Shown here in pieces: positions 25,058-34,218 of a DNA stretch of 64,000 nt. Location of the stretch: the NCBI GenBank assembly GCA_965232895.1, contig OZ247430.1, positions 3,038,001 to 3,102,000 of the forward strand, read 5' to 3'. The notes beneath the pieces were generated by a model. The model was not told the DNA's origin and made no database searches. It was given only the letters and a program-made list of their open reading frames with translations. The number at the start of each line of letters is the position of its first letter. Position 1 is the stretch's first letter. The translations under genes and the position numbers were made by a program. This stretch comes from Bin87 sp965232895. GTDB taxonomy: Bacteria; Chloroflexota; Dehalococcoidia; Lucifugimonadales; UBA3495.

Positions 25058-25993
25058 CTAAACCTGGCGCTGTTTGGGGTCCAGGCGGTCACGCAACCAG
25101 TCGCCCAGGAGGTTCATGCTGAGCACCACCAGCATGATAGCCATGCCGGGCAGCAGGGAGACCCACCAACCCTTTTCGGACGCCACCAGCTCGCGGCCGT
25201 CGGCAACCATGAGGCCCCACGCCGGGTTGGGCCGGGGAACCCCGGCTCCCAGGAAGCTCAGGGTGCTTTCGAGGATGATGACGAAGCCCACCTGCAGCGT
25301 CGCCAGCACGACCAGGCTGTTGAAAACGTTGGGCAGGATGTGCTTGAACATGATGCGAATGTGGCCGGAACCGGCCACCTGAGCGCGGGATACGAAGTCC
25401 TGCACCCGCACGGCCAGCGTTTCGCCACGGGCCAGGCGGGCATAGCGCGACCACAGCAGCACGACAATGACGCCAATGACGGTGCTGGTCCGGGGCCCCA
25501 GCGCCGCCACCAGCACCAGACCCAGCAGGATGATTGGGATGGATAACGAGATATCCACCAGGCGCATGATGAGCGCGTCAACCCAACCGCCCCAGTATCC
25601 GGCCGTGATGCCCAGGGCAGTGCCGATTACCCCGCTTACGACTATGGCGATCAGCGCGATGATGACCGAGATGCGACTCCCGTAGATGATCCGGGTGAGG
25701 ATGTCCCGGCCCACCTTGTCGGTGCCCAGGAGGTGCTCCGAATTGCCGCCTTCCTGCCATACCGGAGGTTGCAAGCGGCCGCTGAGGCTGCCCCGGGTTG
25801 GATCATGCGGAGCGATCTGGTTGGCGAAGACGGCCGGAATGACCAGCACCACCAGCAGGATCAACACTGGGAACCACGGGGCGCGCCGCAGTTCCGCGAT
25901 GCCCAGGCTGAGGCGAGACTGCTGAGTCGGGGAAGCCTCGGCGCCCTGGTCTGGGGCGGCGGGAACCGGGCTGGTGCGGTCTTCAGCGGCCAT
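25058..25993 (-). CDS. Peptide-type ABC transporter permease (DppC/OppC-like), second copy
   Basis: A 311-residue permease, paralogue of 20858-21790. ATG 25993 was chosen (MAAEDRTSPVPAAP), matching the MAAETPVASPAV start of its sister; the longer open frame overlaps the upstream permease. It has the same helices, EAA loop (AGSGHIRIMFKHILPNVFNS) and C-terminus (LLGDWLRDRLDPKQRQV). The gene starts 64 bp after the DppB-like gene. Confidence 0.92.
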   Translation of the reverse strand: MAAEDRTSPVPAAPDQGAEASPTQQSRLSLGIAELRRAPWFPVLILLVVLVIPAVFANQIAPHDPTRGSLSGRLQPPVWQEGGNSEHLLGTDKVGRDILTRIIYGSRISVIIALIAIVVSGVIGTALGITAGYWGGWVDALIMRLVDISLSIPIILLGLVLVAALGPRTSTVIGVIVVLLWSRYARLARGETLAVRVQDFVSRAQVAGSGHIRIMFKHILPNVFNSLVVLATLQVGFVIILESTLSFLGAGVPRPNPAWGLMVADGRELVASEKGWWVSLLPGMAIMLVVLSMNLLGDWLRDRLDPKQRQV

Positions 25994-26057
25994 ACGGAAA
26001 GGTCTCCTCGTTTGAGCCCGGCGGTCGGCGGGACAGATCACACCGGATGTCGCCGGA

Positions 26058-26978
26058 CTAGCTGTATCGGATCCGGGGGTCGACGTAGGCGTACGCGATG
26101 TCCACCAGCAGGTTCGCCGTGATGTAAACCAGGCAGAAGACGATGACCACCGCCTGGATGACGGGGAAGTCCCGGGCGATTGTGCTGTCCACTGCCAGCA
26201 GGCCGACGCCGGGCCAGGCGAAGACAAACTCAATGCTGACGCTCCCGACCATGAGGGAACCCAGGATCAGGGCGAAGTAGGTGAACGGCGCTATGGCCGC
26301 GTTGCGCAGGCAGTGCTTCCAGACCACCTTGCGCTCGGATACGCCTTTGATGCGGGCCAGCTTGACGTACTCGGTATCCAGAACGTCCAGCATCGAAGAC
26401 CGAACCAGACGCATCAAAGCGGCAACCTGAAACCATCCGATGGCGATGGCCGGCAGGATGAAAGACCTGATGCCCGATTTGCCCGAGGTGGGCACCAGTT
26501 CAAGATTGACGGCGAAAATCCACATCAGCACCAATCCCAGCCAGAAAGCCGGCAGCGATTGGCCGGTAAGGGCCAGAACTTTCCCCGCGTAGTCGAAGAA
26601 AGTGTCCTTCTTGACCGCCGAAAGCACACCCACGGGAACCGCGATCAGCGTAGCCACCAGCAACGCCAACCCGGCCAACTGGGCGGTAGCCGGCAAGCGG
26701 TCCAGGACCAGGCCGATAGCCTGCTGGTCACGGTGCTTGATGGACTCGCCGAAATCGCCGGTCAGCGCGTTGCCCAGGAACTTGAAGTACTGGATGTAGA
26801 GCGGCTTGTCCAGACCCCAGGCCGCGCGGACACGCTCAGCGTCTTCCACCGTGGCTTCCAGGGGGAGCAGCACGTCCAGCGGGTCCCCGGCGATGCGGGC
26901 CAGGCTGAACACGATCACGGTCAGCACCAGCAGGGCCAGGATGGACTGGACGATCCGTATCAGGATGTAGCGTTGCAC
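26058..26978 (-). CDS. Peptide-type ABC transporter permease (DppB/OppB-like), second copy
   Basis: A 306-residue permease, paralogue of 21803-22726, with the same N-terminal helix (MQRYILIRIVQSILALLVLT), RIAGDPLDVLLP segment, EAA loop (ARIKGVSERKVVWKHCLRN) and C-terminus DIAYAYVDPRIRYS. A palindrome at 27002-27025 separates it from the binding-protein gene. As in the first cassette, no ATP-hydrolysing subunit is encoded nearby. Confidence 0.93.
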   Translation of the reverse strand: MQRYILIRIVQSILALLVLTVIVFSLARIAGDPLDVLLPLEATVEDAERVRAAWGLDKPLYIQYFKFLGNALTGDFGESIKHRDQQAIGLVLDRLPATAQLAGLALLVATLIAVPVGVLSAVKKDTFFDYAGKVLALTGQSLPAFWLGLVLMWIFAVNLELVPTSGKSGIRSFILPAIAIGWFQVAALMRLVRSSMLDVLDTEYVKLARIKGVSERKVVWKHCLRNAAIAPFTYFALILGSLMVGSVSIEFVFAWPGVGLLAVDSTIARDFPVIQAVVIVFCLVYITANLLVDIAYAYVDPRIRYS

Positions 26979-27001
26979 GATCAGTCGCCTTATCGATGGT
27001 C

Positions 27002-27025
27002 AGGGGCGAATGGATATTCGCCCCT
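27002..27025. repeat. GGGGCGAAT palindrome, copy 2
   Basis: Perfect 10-bp inverted repeat AGGGGCGAAT / ATTCGCCCCT with loop GGAT. It shares arms with the palindrome at 19782-19803 and sits between the second binding-protein gene and its permease, the same place as the 22750 hairpin in the first cassette. Confidence 0.8.
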
Positions 27026-27053
27026 CCGTATGCGCTGGGAAAATGGCGGCATG

Positions 27054-28886
27054 CTACTGCGCGGTGGTGATGTATTCCATGTGGGTGATGGCGGTGTTGA
27101 TGTTGCCGGGCCAGATGAACTCGCCGACCTCATTGGGGTTGACGCCAATTTGGCTGGGCAGCCAAACAATTGGAACCTCGGCGTACAGGTCAAACTTAAT
27201 GTCGCCGGCGTTCCGCAGCGCGGTGGATTTCACGTCGGGGTTGACGGCGGAGATGGCTTCCGCGTAGAGCTCGTCGAGCTGGGGATCGGGGACGATGCGC
27301 TGGAAGCCTTCGGGACCGCTGACGTTGTAGAAGCGTAGAGTTACCTCGGCGGGGCGCAGCGTCCCGCGAATAGGAGCTATGGTTCCGTGGGTGTTGCCGG
27401 GAACGTAGAAATCGGCACGGAATCGGGCCCATTCCATCTCCTCGGCTTCCACATCGATTCCGACATCCTGCAAGTAGGTGAATGCGGCTTCGGCCATGGT
27501 AATCATTTCCGGCACGCCCGAAAGCTGGGTAATGATCAGCTTCAGCGGGTAGCCTTCATGACCGGATTCCTTGATCAGCTCGCGAGCGCGGTCAGGGTCA
27601 AAGCCGTACTTATCGTCGAACTCCTCAGCCCAGCGAGAGTTCCAGCCAGGCAAGCTGGGGTGGAATCCCCAGACCGGATGCGGCGAACCGTATCCACTGA
27701 ACAGTTCTTTGTTGATTTCTTCCCGGTCAATGGCCCGGTTGATGGCTTCCCGAACCCGAACGTCCAGATGCGGATCGGTCGGGTCGTGATAGGGGCTGAG
27801 CGGGGAATAGATGCCGCCCATTACGAAAGCGACCTGAATGGAGGGCAGTTCGCTCTCCACGATTATCATTCCGCCGTCTTTGGCCTCGGGGTGAAGGTCG
27901 CGGTTGACCTCAGCGATTTGTACCTGGCCAGTCAGGAGATTGGCCAACCTGGTGGCCGGCTCCGGCGTGTTGATCTGTTCCAGCTCAGCCCAGTGCGGCG
28001 TCTGGCGCCAGTGGTCTTCGACGCGGGAGTAAACAATGTTACCGCCCACGCCCAACTGGCGACTCTCAAACTGCCAGGGGCCGTTGCCGGCGGCGCCGGC
28101 AATGTAGCCTTCGAAACCCTCGGTGTCCCATTGGTCCTTGCTGTACATGAAGTAGTTGCCCTGTTGCGCCGAAACCACGAAATCCATCGCAGCCTCAGGG
28201 CGCAGCAGGTTGAACTCCACGGTGTAATCATCCACCACCCGGATGTTCTCCAGGAGTTCCTCCTGGGTCTGGCCGAACAGTCCGCGGAAGAGGCCAGTGT
28301 CGGTGGCAATTGCTTCTTCCTGGGTGATCATTGCTGCAGAGTGGGGCACGTCGTGGGCGGTAAATTCGCCCCAATCGCCGTGGAAGGGAACGCCTTCGCG
28401 CAGGCGGAACACCCATTGAGTGCCGTCCGGCTTGGAGATTTCCCATTCAGTGGCCAACCCGGGCTGGAGCGAGCCGTCGAAGCGGTCAGTGTGTACGAGA
28501 GGCTCCGCGAATGGGCGCACCTGAGCGTTAGCCGAGGTGGTGGTGCCGAGCCAACCGCGCACCAGCTCTTGCACCGGCGGAGTTACGGCGATCTTAAGGC
28601 GACCTCCCACGGACTGCGACGCTTGCGCGGCCGATGGAGTGTTGGTCGGGCTGGGCGTGGCGGTGGCTATGATGGCGGGAACAGCAGTGGCTTGAGCGCC
28701 CGACGGCGCCGGCGCTGCCGGAGCTTCGGTAGCAGCGGGAGCGGCGACCTGCTGAGCCGCCGGAGCCGCAGTGGGCTGCGCCGCCGCGGGAGCGGCCGGG
28801 GCGGCTTCTTCGGCGCCACCGCAGGCACTGCCCACGACCAGGAGAAGCGAAGCAGCGATGGTGAGCACAATCGTTGGTTTCAGCAC
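27054..28886 (-). CDS. Peptide ABC transporter substrate-binding lipoprotein (family 5), second copy
   Basis: A 610-residue solute-binding lipoprotein, paralogue of 22803-24650. GTG 28886 follows AGGAGG and yields MLKPTIVLTIAASLLLVVGSAC with the lipobox cysteine at residue 22. An Ala/Pro/Gln linker (to about 85) leads to the SBP_bac_5 domain (VREAINRAIDREEINKELF, VWLPSQIGVNPNEVGEFIWP). The first binding protein ends very similarly. The two paralogues have diverged enough to bind different ligands; which ones is unknown. Confidence 0.92.
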   Translation of the reverse strand: MLKPTIVLTIAASLLLVVGSACGGAEEAAPAAPAAAQPTAAPAAQQVAAPAATEAPAAPAPSGAQATAVPAIIATATPSPTNTPSAAQASQSVGGRLKIAVTPPVQELVRGWLGTTTSANAQVRPFAEPLVHTDRFDGSLQPGLATEWEISKPDGTQWVFRLREGVPFHGDWGEFTAHDVPHSAAMITQEEAIATDTGLFRGLFGQTQEELLENIRVVDDYTVEFNLLRPEAAMDFVVSAQQGNYFMYSKDQWDTEGFEGYIAGAAGNGPWQFESRQLGVGGNIVYSRVEDHWRQTPHWAELEQINTPEPATRLANLLTGQVQIAEVNRDLHPEAKDGGMIIVESELPSIQVAFVMGGIYSPLSPYHDPTDPHLDVRVREAINRAIDREEINKELFSGYGSPHPVWGFHPSLPGWNSRWAEEFDDKYGFDPDRARELIKESGHEGYPLKLIITQLSGVPEMITMAEAAFTYLQDVGIDVEAEEMEWARFRADFYVPGNTHGTIAPIRGTLRPAEVTLRFYNVSGPEGFQRIVPDPQLDELYAEAISAVNPDVKSTALRNAGDIKFDLYAEVPIVWLPSQIGVNPNEVGEFIWPGNINTAITHMEYITTAQ

Positions 28887-28974
28887 GATAAATCCTCCTG
28901 ACGAACGCCGCGCGCCGTTGAGCGCACCAAGTATTGCGGTATCCGAAAAATAACGCGGCACAACACAGGGCCAC

Positions 28975-28980
28975 ATTATA
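28975..28980 (-). promoter_or_regulatory. -10 element of the second peptide ABC cassette
   Basis: A consensus TATAAT on the minus strand, 89 bp before the GTG start. With a 17-bp spacer the -35 (GTGCAA, 29003-28998) is weak, so an activator may be needed. The region 28981-29100 is strikingly AT-rich compared with its surroundings and holds no gene. Confidence 0.5.
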
Positions 28981-29112
28981 TGCGAAAGATTTCACGATTG
29001 CACTATTGTCGCTGAGAATTACATTTTATTTCGTTTATTATTACGCTATAGATATTATTCATGCGATATTATCACGAATTTCGTAGAAACGGATTGCGAA
29101 CCAACACGTGCA

Positions 29113-29266
29113 CGGGGCAATCGCATCATAGACTCCACGCCCGTCACTCCGGCGAAAGCCGGAGGCCATTGGTCATAGGACGAACGAATTTGAGGCGTAT
29201 TTGACGAATTCGATCACTGGATTCCTGCTTGCGCAGGAATGACAGCGATGGTGCGATTGCCCTGAG
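29113..29266. mobile_element. MITE-like element with 8-bp direct repeats
   Basis: Ends CGGGGCAATCGCATCAT and, inverted, ATGGTGCGATTGCCCTGAG match as imperfect terminal inverted repeats (core GGGCAATCGCA(T/C)CAT). CACGTGCA flanks both sides (29105-29112 and 29267-29274). Two internal hairpins are of the CACTCCGGCGAAAGCCGGAG and ATTCCTGCTTGCGCAGGAAT type. No coding capacity. A partial copy of the left end is at 17609-17650. Confidence 0.72.
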
Positions 29267-29361
29267 CACGTGCATGGGGCACAGGTATTCTCCAGCAGAC
29301 GTCCACAGACGTTAATCCGCGGGCGAAAACGCGAAGGAAAAAGACGCTCGCCAGGAAGCGG

Positions 29362-31917
29362 CTAGCCGCGTTCCAGTCGAGCCAGACTAACCAGCAGCCG
29401 TTTCAACCCGGCGCCGGGAAAGTTGACGGTGACCTGTTCCGTTTCGCCGCTGCCCTCAACCTCCTGCACGACACCGTCGCCGAAGGTGGGATGGCGAACG
29501 ATTTCGCCCACCGCCAGGGGAACGCGCTCCGGTTCCGGTTTGGACGCGGCGCGACGGCTCGTGGTCCACTCGGTAAGGCGCTCGTCGATGTTGCCGCGGA
29601 GACGGCCGCGGGTGGCATCGCCGCCGGTTCCGGAACCATCGCCAAGCCGGGTGCGGGAAGCGCGGCGCTCCTGCGCGTAGGAGCCACCGATCACCACGTC
29701 CGAGTTGCCGGAGGAGCGCGACGGGCCGAGACCGTGGGATACGGCCCGTGACCCGGGCGGCCGGTCCAGAGCCGGAGAAGCGAGCATTTCCTGGGGAAGT
29801 TCTTCGAGGAAGCGGGAGGGCAGCGTGACTCCGCCCGACGACGGATAACGGCGGCGGAAGGCACGGAGGAGATAGAGGCGCTCCTTGGCGCGGGTCATGC
29901 CGACGTAACACAGGCGGCGTTCCTCTTCGATCTCGGCCAGGGTGTCCATGGAGCGGCTGTGGGGCAGCAGACCCTCCTCCATGCCGGCCATCATCACCAC
30001 GGGGAACTCGAGGCCCTTGGCCTGGTGCAGGGTTATGAGCGTCAGCGAGTCCTCGGACTGCTCGTAGGCGTCCACGTCGGAAACCAGCGATACCCGCTCG
30101 AGGAATGCGCTGAGACCGTCGGCGTTGCCGTCGCCGGAGGGACCGTAATCTTCAGCCAGACCGCGGAGCTCGAGGATGTTCTCCCAGCGCTCGTCGCCGT
30201 CGTCCTGCGCGTTGATATGCTTGGCTAAACCCGACATATCCAGGGTGCGGTCCAGCAGATCGGCGACGCCCAGCTCGCGGGAGGCTTCGGTGAGACGGTC
30301 CAGCGTGACGGAAAGATCGGCCATGGCGCGGGCAGCGCGGGCGGTAACATCCAGAGGACACGGCAGCTTTTCGGATCGGGCGACGGCTACCTCCCGCATG
30401 GCCTGGCGGCTGGTCAGTCCGCGTTGGGCGGCGAAAGCGGTCAGCTGTTGGACCGACTTGGCGCCGAGGCCGCGCGGCGGCTGGTTGATGACCCGCTGCA
30501 GGCTGACCTCGTCGTCCGGATTGAAGATGACGCGCAGGTAGCAGACCGTGTCCTTGATTTCCTTGCGGTGGTAGAAGCGCACCCCGCCCACGAGCCGGTA
30601 GGGTATGCCCTGGCGCATGCACTGGTCCTCGAAGGCCCGGCTCTGGGCGTTGATGCGATACATGATGGCGCAGTCGCCGTTGCGGAACCGGCCCGTCCTC
30701 GTCAGGCGCGACACCTCGTCCACGGCCCAGAGGGCCTCGTCCTCCTCGCTGAAAGCCTCATGGAGAGTGACCGGGTCGCCGGTGGGATTGCTGGTGAACA
30801 GTTCCCGTTCGATCCGCTCCGTGTTGGATGAGATGACGCTGGAGGCGGCGTTGAGGATGTTCTTGGTGGAGCGGTAGTTTTCGCCGAGGCTGATAACCGT
30901 TGCGCCGGCAAAGTCGCTCTGAAAACTCAGAATGTTTCCGATGTCGGCATTGCGCCAGGCGTAGATGCTCTGGTCGGGGTCGCCGACGACGCACAGGTTC
31001 CAGTGCGAGCCCGTCAGCAGTTGGGCCAGGCGATACTGGGCAACGTTGGTGTCCTGGAACTCGTCGATCAGCAGATACCGGTAGCGCTGGTGGTATTGCT
31101 CCTGAACCTCCGAGTGCTGCTCCAGGAGATGCGTCGTGCGCACCAGCAGATCGTCAAAGTCCAGGGCGTTCTGCCGGGTCAGCGCCTCCTCGTAGTACCG
31201 ATAGACGCGGGCGCAGGTGTCGATCCAGTGCGCGCCGTACTCGTCGTCGCTGTCGTAGGCGGCCCGCGCCATGGCGTGGGAATCCTGCAGGACGCTCTTG
31301 GCTGCGGAAATGCGTGACAGGACCGCCCGCGGGTTGTAGCGCTTGGTGTCCACGTCGGCCAACTGCATGGCCGATTTCAGGGCGTCGATCTGGTCGTCCT
31401 GGTCATAGATCGTGAAATTGCGGTCCAGACCCACCCGCTCGCCGTGGCGGCGCAGGATGCGGGCGCACACCGCGTGGAACGTGCCCATGGTAACGTCCGC
31501 GCTGCGACTCAGCAGCAGGCGGTCGAGGCGGTCGCGCATCTCGCGGGCGGCCTTGTTCGTAAAGGTAACGGCGAGTATCTGCCAGGGATGCACTCCACAC
31601 TCGCCCACCAGATAGGCGATGCGGTGGGTGATAACCCGGGTCTTGCCGGATCCCGGACCGGCCACGATCAGCAGTGGGCCCTCGGTAGTGATGACGGCCT
31701 GCTGCTGGGGCTCGTTGAGGCCCTGCAGGATTGCCGGAGCGCCGCCGGACGTCGGCTCGGGTTGGGTTATTCCAACCTCCAGATCGGCCAGCTCAGGGGC
31801 GTCCCAATAGGGAGACGACGCCGGTTCCTCCCAGTAAGGCGACGACGCCGGCCTGTCGTCACGGGTCGGCGCGGTTTCCCGGATCGGGGGTTGCGGAAAG
31901 CTGGGCTGGAGTGACAT
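29362..31917 (-). CDS. UvrD/PcrA-type superfamily 1 DNA helicase
   Basis: An 851-residue ATP-dependent 3'-5' helicase. All SF1 motifs are seen: Walker A IVAGPGSGKTRVITHR, motif Ia TFTNKAAREMRDR, Walker B LLIDEFQDTNVAQY, motif III VVGDPDQSIYAWRNA, motif IV LGENYRST, and motif V/VI TLHQAKGLEFPVV and VGMTRAKERLYLL. The C-terminus ends in the PcrA-type tudor-like domain (VGEIVRHPTFGDGVVQEVEG). An N-terminal extension of about 60 residues contains a duplicated SSPYW(E/D) motif. Likely roles are repair and clearing of replication obstacles. It starts 6 bp after the VOC gene. Confidence 0.95.
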   Translation of the reverse strand: MSLQPSFPQPPIRETAPTRDDRPASSPYWEEPASSPYWDAPELADLEVGITQPEPTSGGAPAILQGLNEPQQQAVITTEGPLLIVAGPGSGKTRVITHRIAYLVGECGVHPWQILAVTFTNKAAREMRDRLDRLLLSRSADVTMGTFHAVCARILRRHGERVGLDRNFTIYDQDDQIDALKSAMQLADVDTKRYNPRAVLSRISAAKSVLQDSHAMARAAYDSDDEYGAHWIDTCARVYRYYEEALTRQNALDFDDLLVRTTHLLEQHSEVQEQYHQRYRYLLIDEFQDTNVAQYRLAQLLTGSHWNLCVVGDPDQSIYAWRNADIGNILSFQSDFAGATVISLGENYRSTKNILNAASSVISSNTERIERELFTSNPTGDPVTLHEAFSEEDEALWAVDEVSRLTRTGRFRNGDCAIMYRINAQSRAFEDQCMRQGIPYRLVGGVRFYHRKEIKDTVCYLRVIFNPDDEVSLQRVINQPPRGLGAKSVQQLTAFAAQRGLTSRQAMREVAVARSEKLPCPLDVTARAARAMADLSVTLDRLTEASRELGVADLLDRTLDMSGLAKHINAQDDGDERWENILELRGLAEDYGPSGDGNADGLSAFLERVSLVSDVDAYEQSEDSLTLITLHQAKGLEFPVVMMAGMEEGLLPHSRSMDTLAEIEEERRLCYVGMTRAKERLYLLRAFRRRYPSSGGVTLPSRFLEELPQEMLASPALDRPPGSRAVSHGLGPSRSSGNSDVVIGGSYAQERRASRTRLGDGSGTGGDATRGRLRGNIDERLTEWTTSRRAASKPEPERVPLAVGEIVRHPTFGDGVVQEVEGSGETEQVTVNFPGAGLKRLLVSLARLERG

Positions 31918-31923
31918 GGGCGA

Positions 31924-32361
31924 TCAGTAGTGGCGGAGCTCGACGACGTTGTCGTCCGGATCGTAGATGTAGAGGGAGATGCCGTCCCCGTGGGAGCCCC
32001 AGCGCTTGCCCGGGCCGGCCTGGATGTCGATGCCGGCATCTTCGAAGCGGGCTTTGAGGGCATCCATGTCGGTCTCGTCGATGACCATGCAGAAGTGGTC
32101 CTGGTTGCGAACATCGTCGCGGCCGCTTGGAATCTCATCGGATGCGAAGAAGTCAATGATGGTGTCGGCGTTGATCCGGGCCGACGGGAAGCGGACCTCG
32201 CCGGCGCGCCACTGCTCGACGCGTTCGGCCTGGAGCCCCAGGACCTCGGTGTAGAAGCGGAGAGATTCTTCCACGTCCGCGGTGCGCAGAACGATGTGGT
32301 CCATTTCGGTGATCTTGACCAGGGGTTGGGTGATTTGTTCGAACCTGGTTGCGGTTGCCAT
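31924..32361 (-). CDS. VOC-superfamily (glyoxalase/dioxygenase fold) protein
   Basis: A 145-residue single-domain VOC protein. ATG 32361 (MATATRFEQITQPLVK) follows an AGGAGG-type site and opens just before the conserved MDHIVLRTADVEESLRFYTEVLGL. Further positions typical of metal ligands are His in QDHFCMVI and Glu in DPDDNVVELRHY. The longer open frame upstream overlaps non-coding DNA. It directly precedes the helicase gene on the same strand, probably as an operon. The reaction is unknown. Confidence 0.85.
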   Translation of the reverse strand: MATATRFEQITQPLVKITEMDHIVLRTADVEESLRFYTEVLGLQAERVEQWRAGEVRFPSARINADTIIDFFASDEIPSGRDDVRNQDHFCMVIDETDMDALKARFEDAGIDIQAGPGKRWGSHGDGISLYIYDPDDNVVELRHY

Positions 32362-32567
32362 GACGGGCCTCCTGACGGGTGGTGCCGGGTTAGTCAACGC
32401 TGTGGCTGCATTATATGGGTCGCCCGGAAGAAAGTCATCCGAACACATGACAATGGGCCGCCGGGTTCCGGGGCCGATCCAGAGCGATGTCTGATACAAT
32501 AAATGCGCGTCAACCAACGCTGCTTTTGGGCCCCGCCGGCGCCGCTTCGGCAGGGGCCGCACGATAC

Positions 32568-32658
32568 GGAGAGGTGGCCGAGTGGTTGAAGGCGCCGGTC
32601 TCGAAAACCGGTATACCCCTCTGGGGTATCGCGGGTTCGAATCCCGCCCTCTCCGCCA
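32568..32658 (+). tRNA. tRNA-Ser(CGA)
   Basis: A 91-nt gene with a 7-bp acceptor stem (GGAGAGG / CCTCTCC), discriminator G and an encoded CCA end. The anticodon stem CCGGT/ACCGG encloses loop CTCGAAA, giving anticodon CGA (serine, UCG codons). A long variable arm (ACCCCTCTGGGGT region) and the T arm GCGGGTTCGAATCCCGC are as expected for type II tRNA. A strong GC hairpin lies just upstream (32529-32557). Confidence 0.96.
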
Positions 32659-32762
32659 TCTTTACATCGCAAATCCAAAGCGACGTCGGCCGTGTCCTAC
32701 TTGAATTGCAGGCATTGGGTGGGCTCACGCGTACCCATTTTGTCTTTTACATCGATGCACAG

Positions 32763-34218
32763 CTGGACTTTACGCAAAATTTAGGAAAGGTATAAAAACA
32801 GGGTAAGCTGACTGCCCCGACTTTCCACGGAAGGTGCAGTCATGCTCACCCTGCCCGATGCCATTGTAGCCGTACTCATGCCCTTTGCAACGCTGTTCAG
32901 CAAACCTACCTGGAGCAAAGCCCAGTTGCTGCTGGTGGGCGCCGTACTGACCACGGGGCAGCGCACCGTGGCCCAGGCTTTGCGGGTCATGGGCCGCAGC
33001 CATCACTATGACTATGCTCGGTACCACGAGGTGCTCAACCGGGCGGTGTGGTCGCCCCGGCGGTCGGCCCGCATCCTGCTGGGTTTGCTGTTGGAACACT
33101 TTGGCCCGAGCCGAGGCCCCCTGGTGTTTGGCATCGACGAGACGTTGGAGCGTCGCCGGGGTCCTCGGATCAAGGCCAAAGGGACCTACCGAGACGCGGC
33201 CCGTTCCCATCGGGGCCACGTGGTCAAGGCCAGCGGTTTGCGCTGGATCTCCCTGATGTGGCTGGGACCGATCCCCTGGGCGGGCCGAGTGTGGGCATTG
33301 CCCCTGCTCACCGTGCTGGCGCCCTCGGAACCCTACTACCGAGCCCAGGGTCGCCAGCCCAAGAAACTCACCGACTGGGCCCGGCAGCTGATCCGGCAAC
33401 TGCGTCGGTGGCTGCCCGACCGAGACCTGGTGGTGGTGGGCGACGGCGCCTATGCCGCTTTGGACCTGCTGAACTTCTGCCGCGCCCTGACCCAACCGGT
33501 AACCTTCGTCACCCGCCTGCGGCTGGACGCCCGTCTCTACGATCCGCCACCGGCACGCCAACCCCGCCAGCGGGGACGGTCCCGCATCATCGGCCCACGA
33601 CAAACTCCCCTGGGCCAATTGCTCAATCATCCCGACACGCCCTGGACCACGGTGTCGGTGGCCTGGTACGGCGGTCGCGCCCGCATGGTGGAACTCACCT
33701 CCTACACCGCCCTCTGGTACGTCTCCGGCAAGCCGCCCTTGCCCATCCGCTGGGTACTGATCCGCGATCCCCAACGCCGGTTCCAGCCCCAGGCCCGGCT
33801 CTGCACCGACCCCAACGCAGATCCCGCCCAGATCGTCCAGTGGTTTGTGCTGCGCTGGCAACTGGAAGTCACTTTCCGAGAAGTGCGCACCCACCTGGGC
33901 GTGGAAACCCAACGCCAATGGTCCCACCGGGCCATCGCCCGCACCACGCCGGTCCTGCTGGGCTTGTTCTCCTGGGTAACCCTCGCCGCCCACCAACTGC
34001 AACATTCGGAACCCATGCCCTGCCGGGCCGCAGCCTGGTACCCCAAACCCCAGCCCACTTTCAGCGACGCCCTGGCCTTGGTGCGCTGCCACCTGTGGCC
34101 CGCCACGGAGGATTTTCCCAGGTCGCCAAAACCAGCCAACATGGCTAAAAGCCAACTCACCCGCCACCACAAGATCATAACCTCCCTGGCCTACGCAGCG
34201 TAAATGCGTAAAGTCCAG
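32763..34218 (+). mobile_element. Insertion sequence with DDE transposase
   Basis: A 1456-bp element bounded by perfect 14-bp inverted ends CTGGACTTTACGCA (32763-32776) and TGCGTAAAGTCCAG (34205-34218). CACAG flanks both sides (32758-32762 and 34219-34223) as a 5-bp target duplication. One gene fills it. The intact MITE at 58112 shows the uninterrupted sequence, which fixes the insertion point. No frameshift or stop is seen, so it may be active. Confidence 0.9.
32842..34203 (+). CDS. DDE transposase (IS701/IS4-like)
   Basis: A 453-residue transposase with the DDE/RNase H fold. Probable catalytic residues are Asp in VFGIDETLERRRG, Asp in VVVGDGAYAALDLL and Glu in WQLEVTFREVRTHLGVE (the YREK-like region of IS4-type enzymes). 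The N-terminal helical part (SKAQLLLVGAVLTTGQRTVAQ) matches transposases often labelled IS701 family. The 5-bp duplication differs from the 4-bp YTAR typical of IS701, so the family name is tentative. The frame is intact. Confidence 0.88.
   Translation: MLTLPDAIVAVLMPFATLFSKPTWSKAQLLLVGAVLTTGQRTVAQALRVMGRSHHYDYARYHEVLNRAVWSPRRSARILLGLLLEHFGPSRGPLVFGIDETLERRRGPRIKAKGTYRDAARSHRGHVVKASGLRWISLMWLGPIPWAGRVWALPLLTVLAPSEPYYRAQGRQPKKLTDWARQLIRQLRRWLPDRDLVVVGDGAYAALDLLNFCRALTQPVTFVTRLRLDARLYDPPPARQPRQRGRSRIIGPRQTPLGQLLNHPDTPWTTVSVAWYGGRARMVELTSYTALWYVSGKPPLPIRWVLIRDPQRRFQPQARLCTDPNADPAQIVQWFVLRWQLEVTFREVRTHLGVETQRQWSHRAIARTTPVLLGLFSWVTLAAHQLQHSEPMPCRAAAWYPKPQPTFSDALALVRCHLWPATEDFPRSPKPANMAKSQLTRHHKIITSLAYAA

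Noticed and set aside
27387..28901. 504-residue plus-strand frame opposite the second binding protein
   Set aside because: Shadow frame. The minus strand has a ribosome binding site, lipobox and solute-binding protein motifs.
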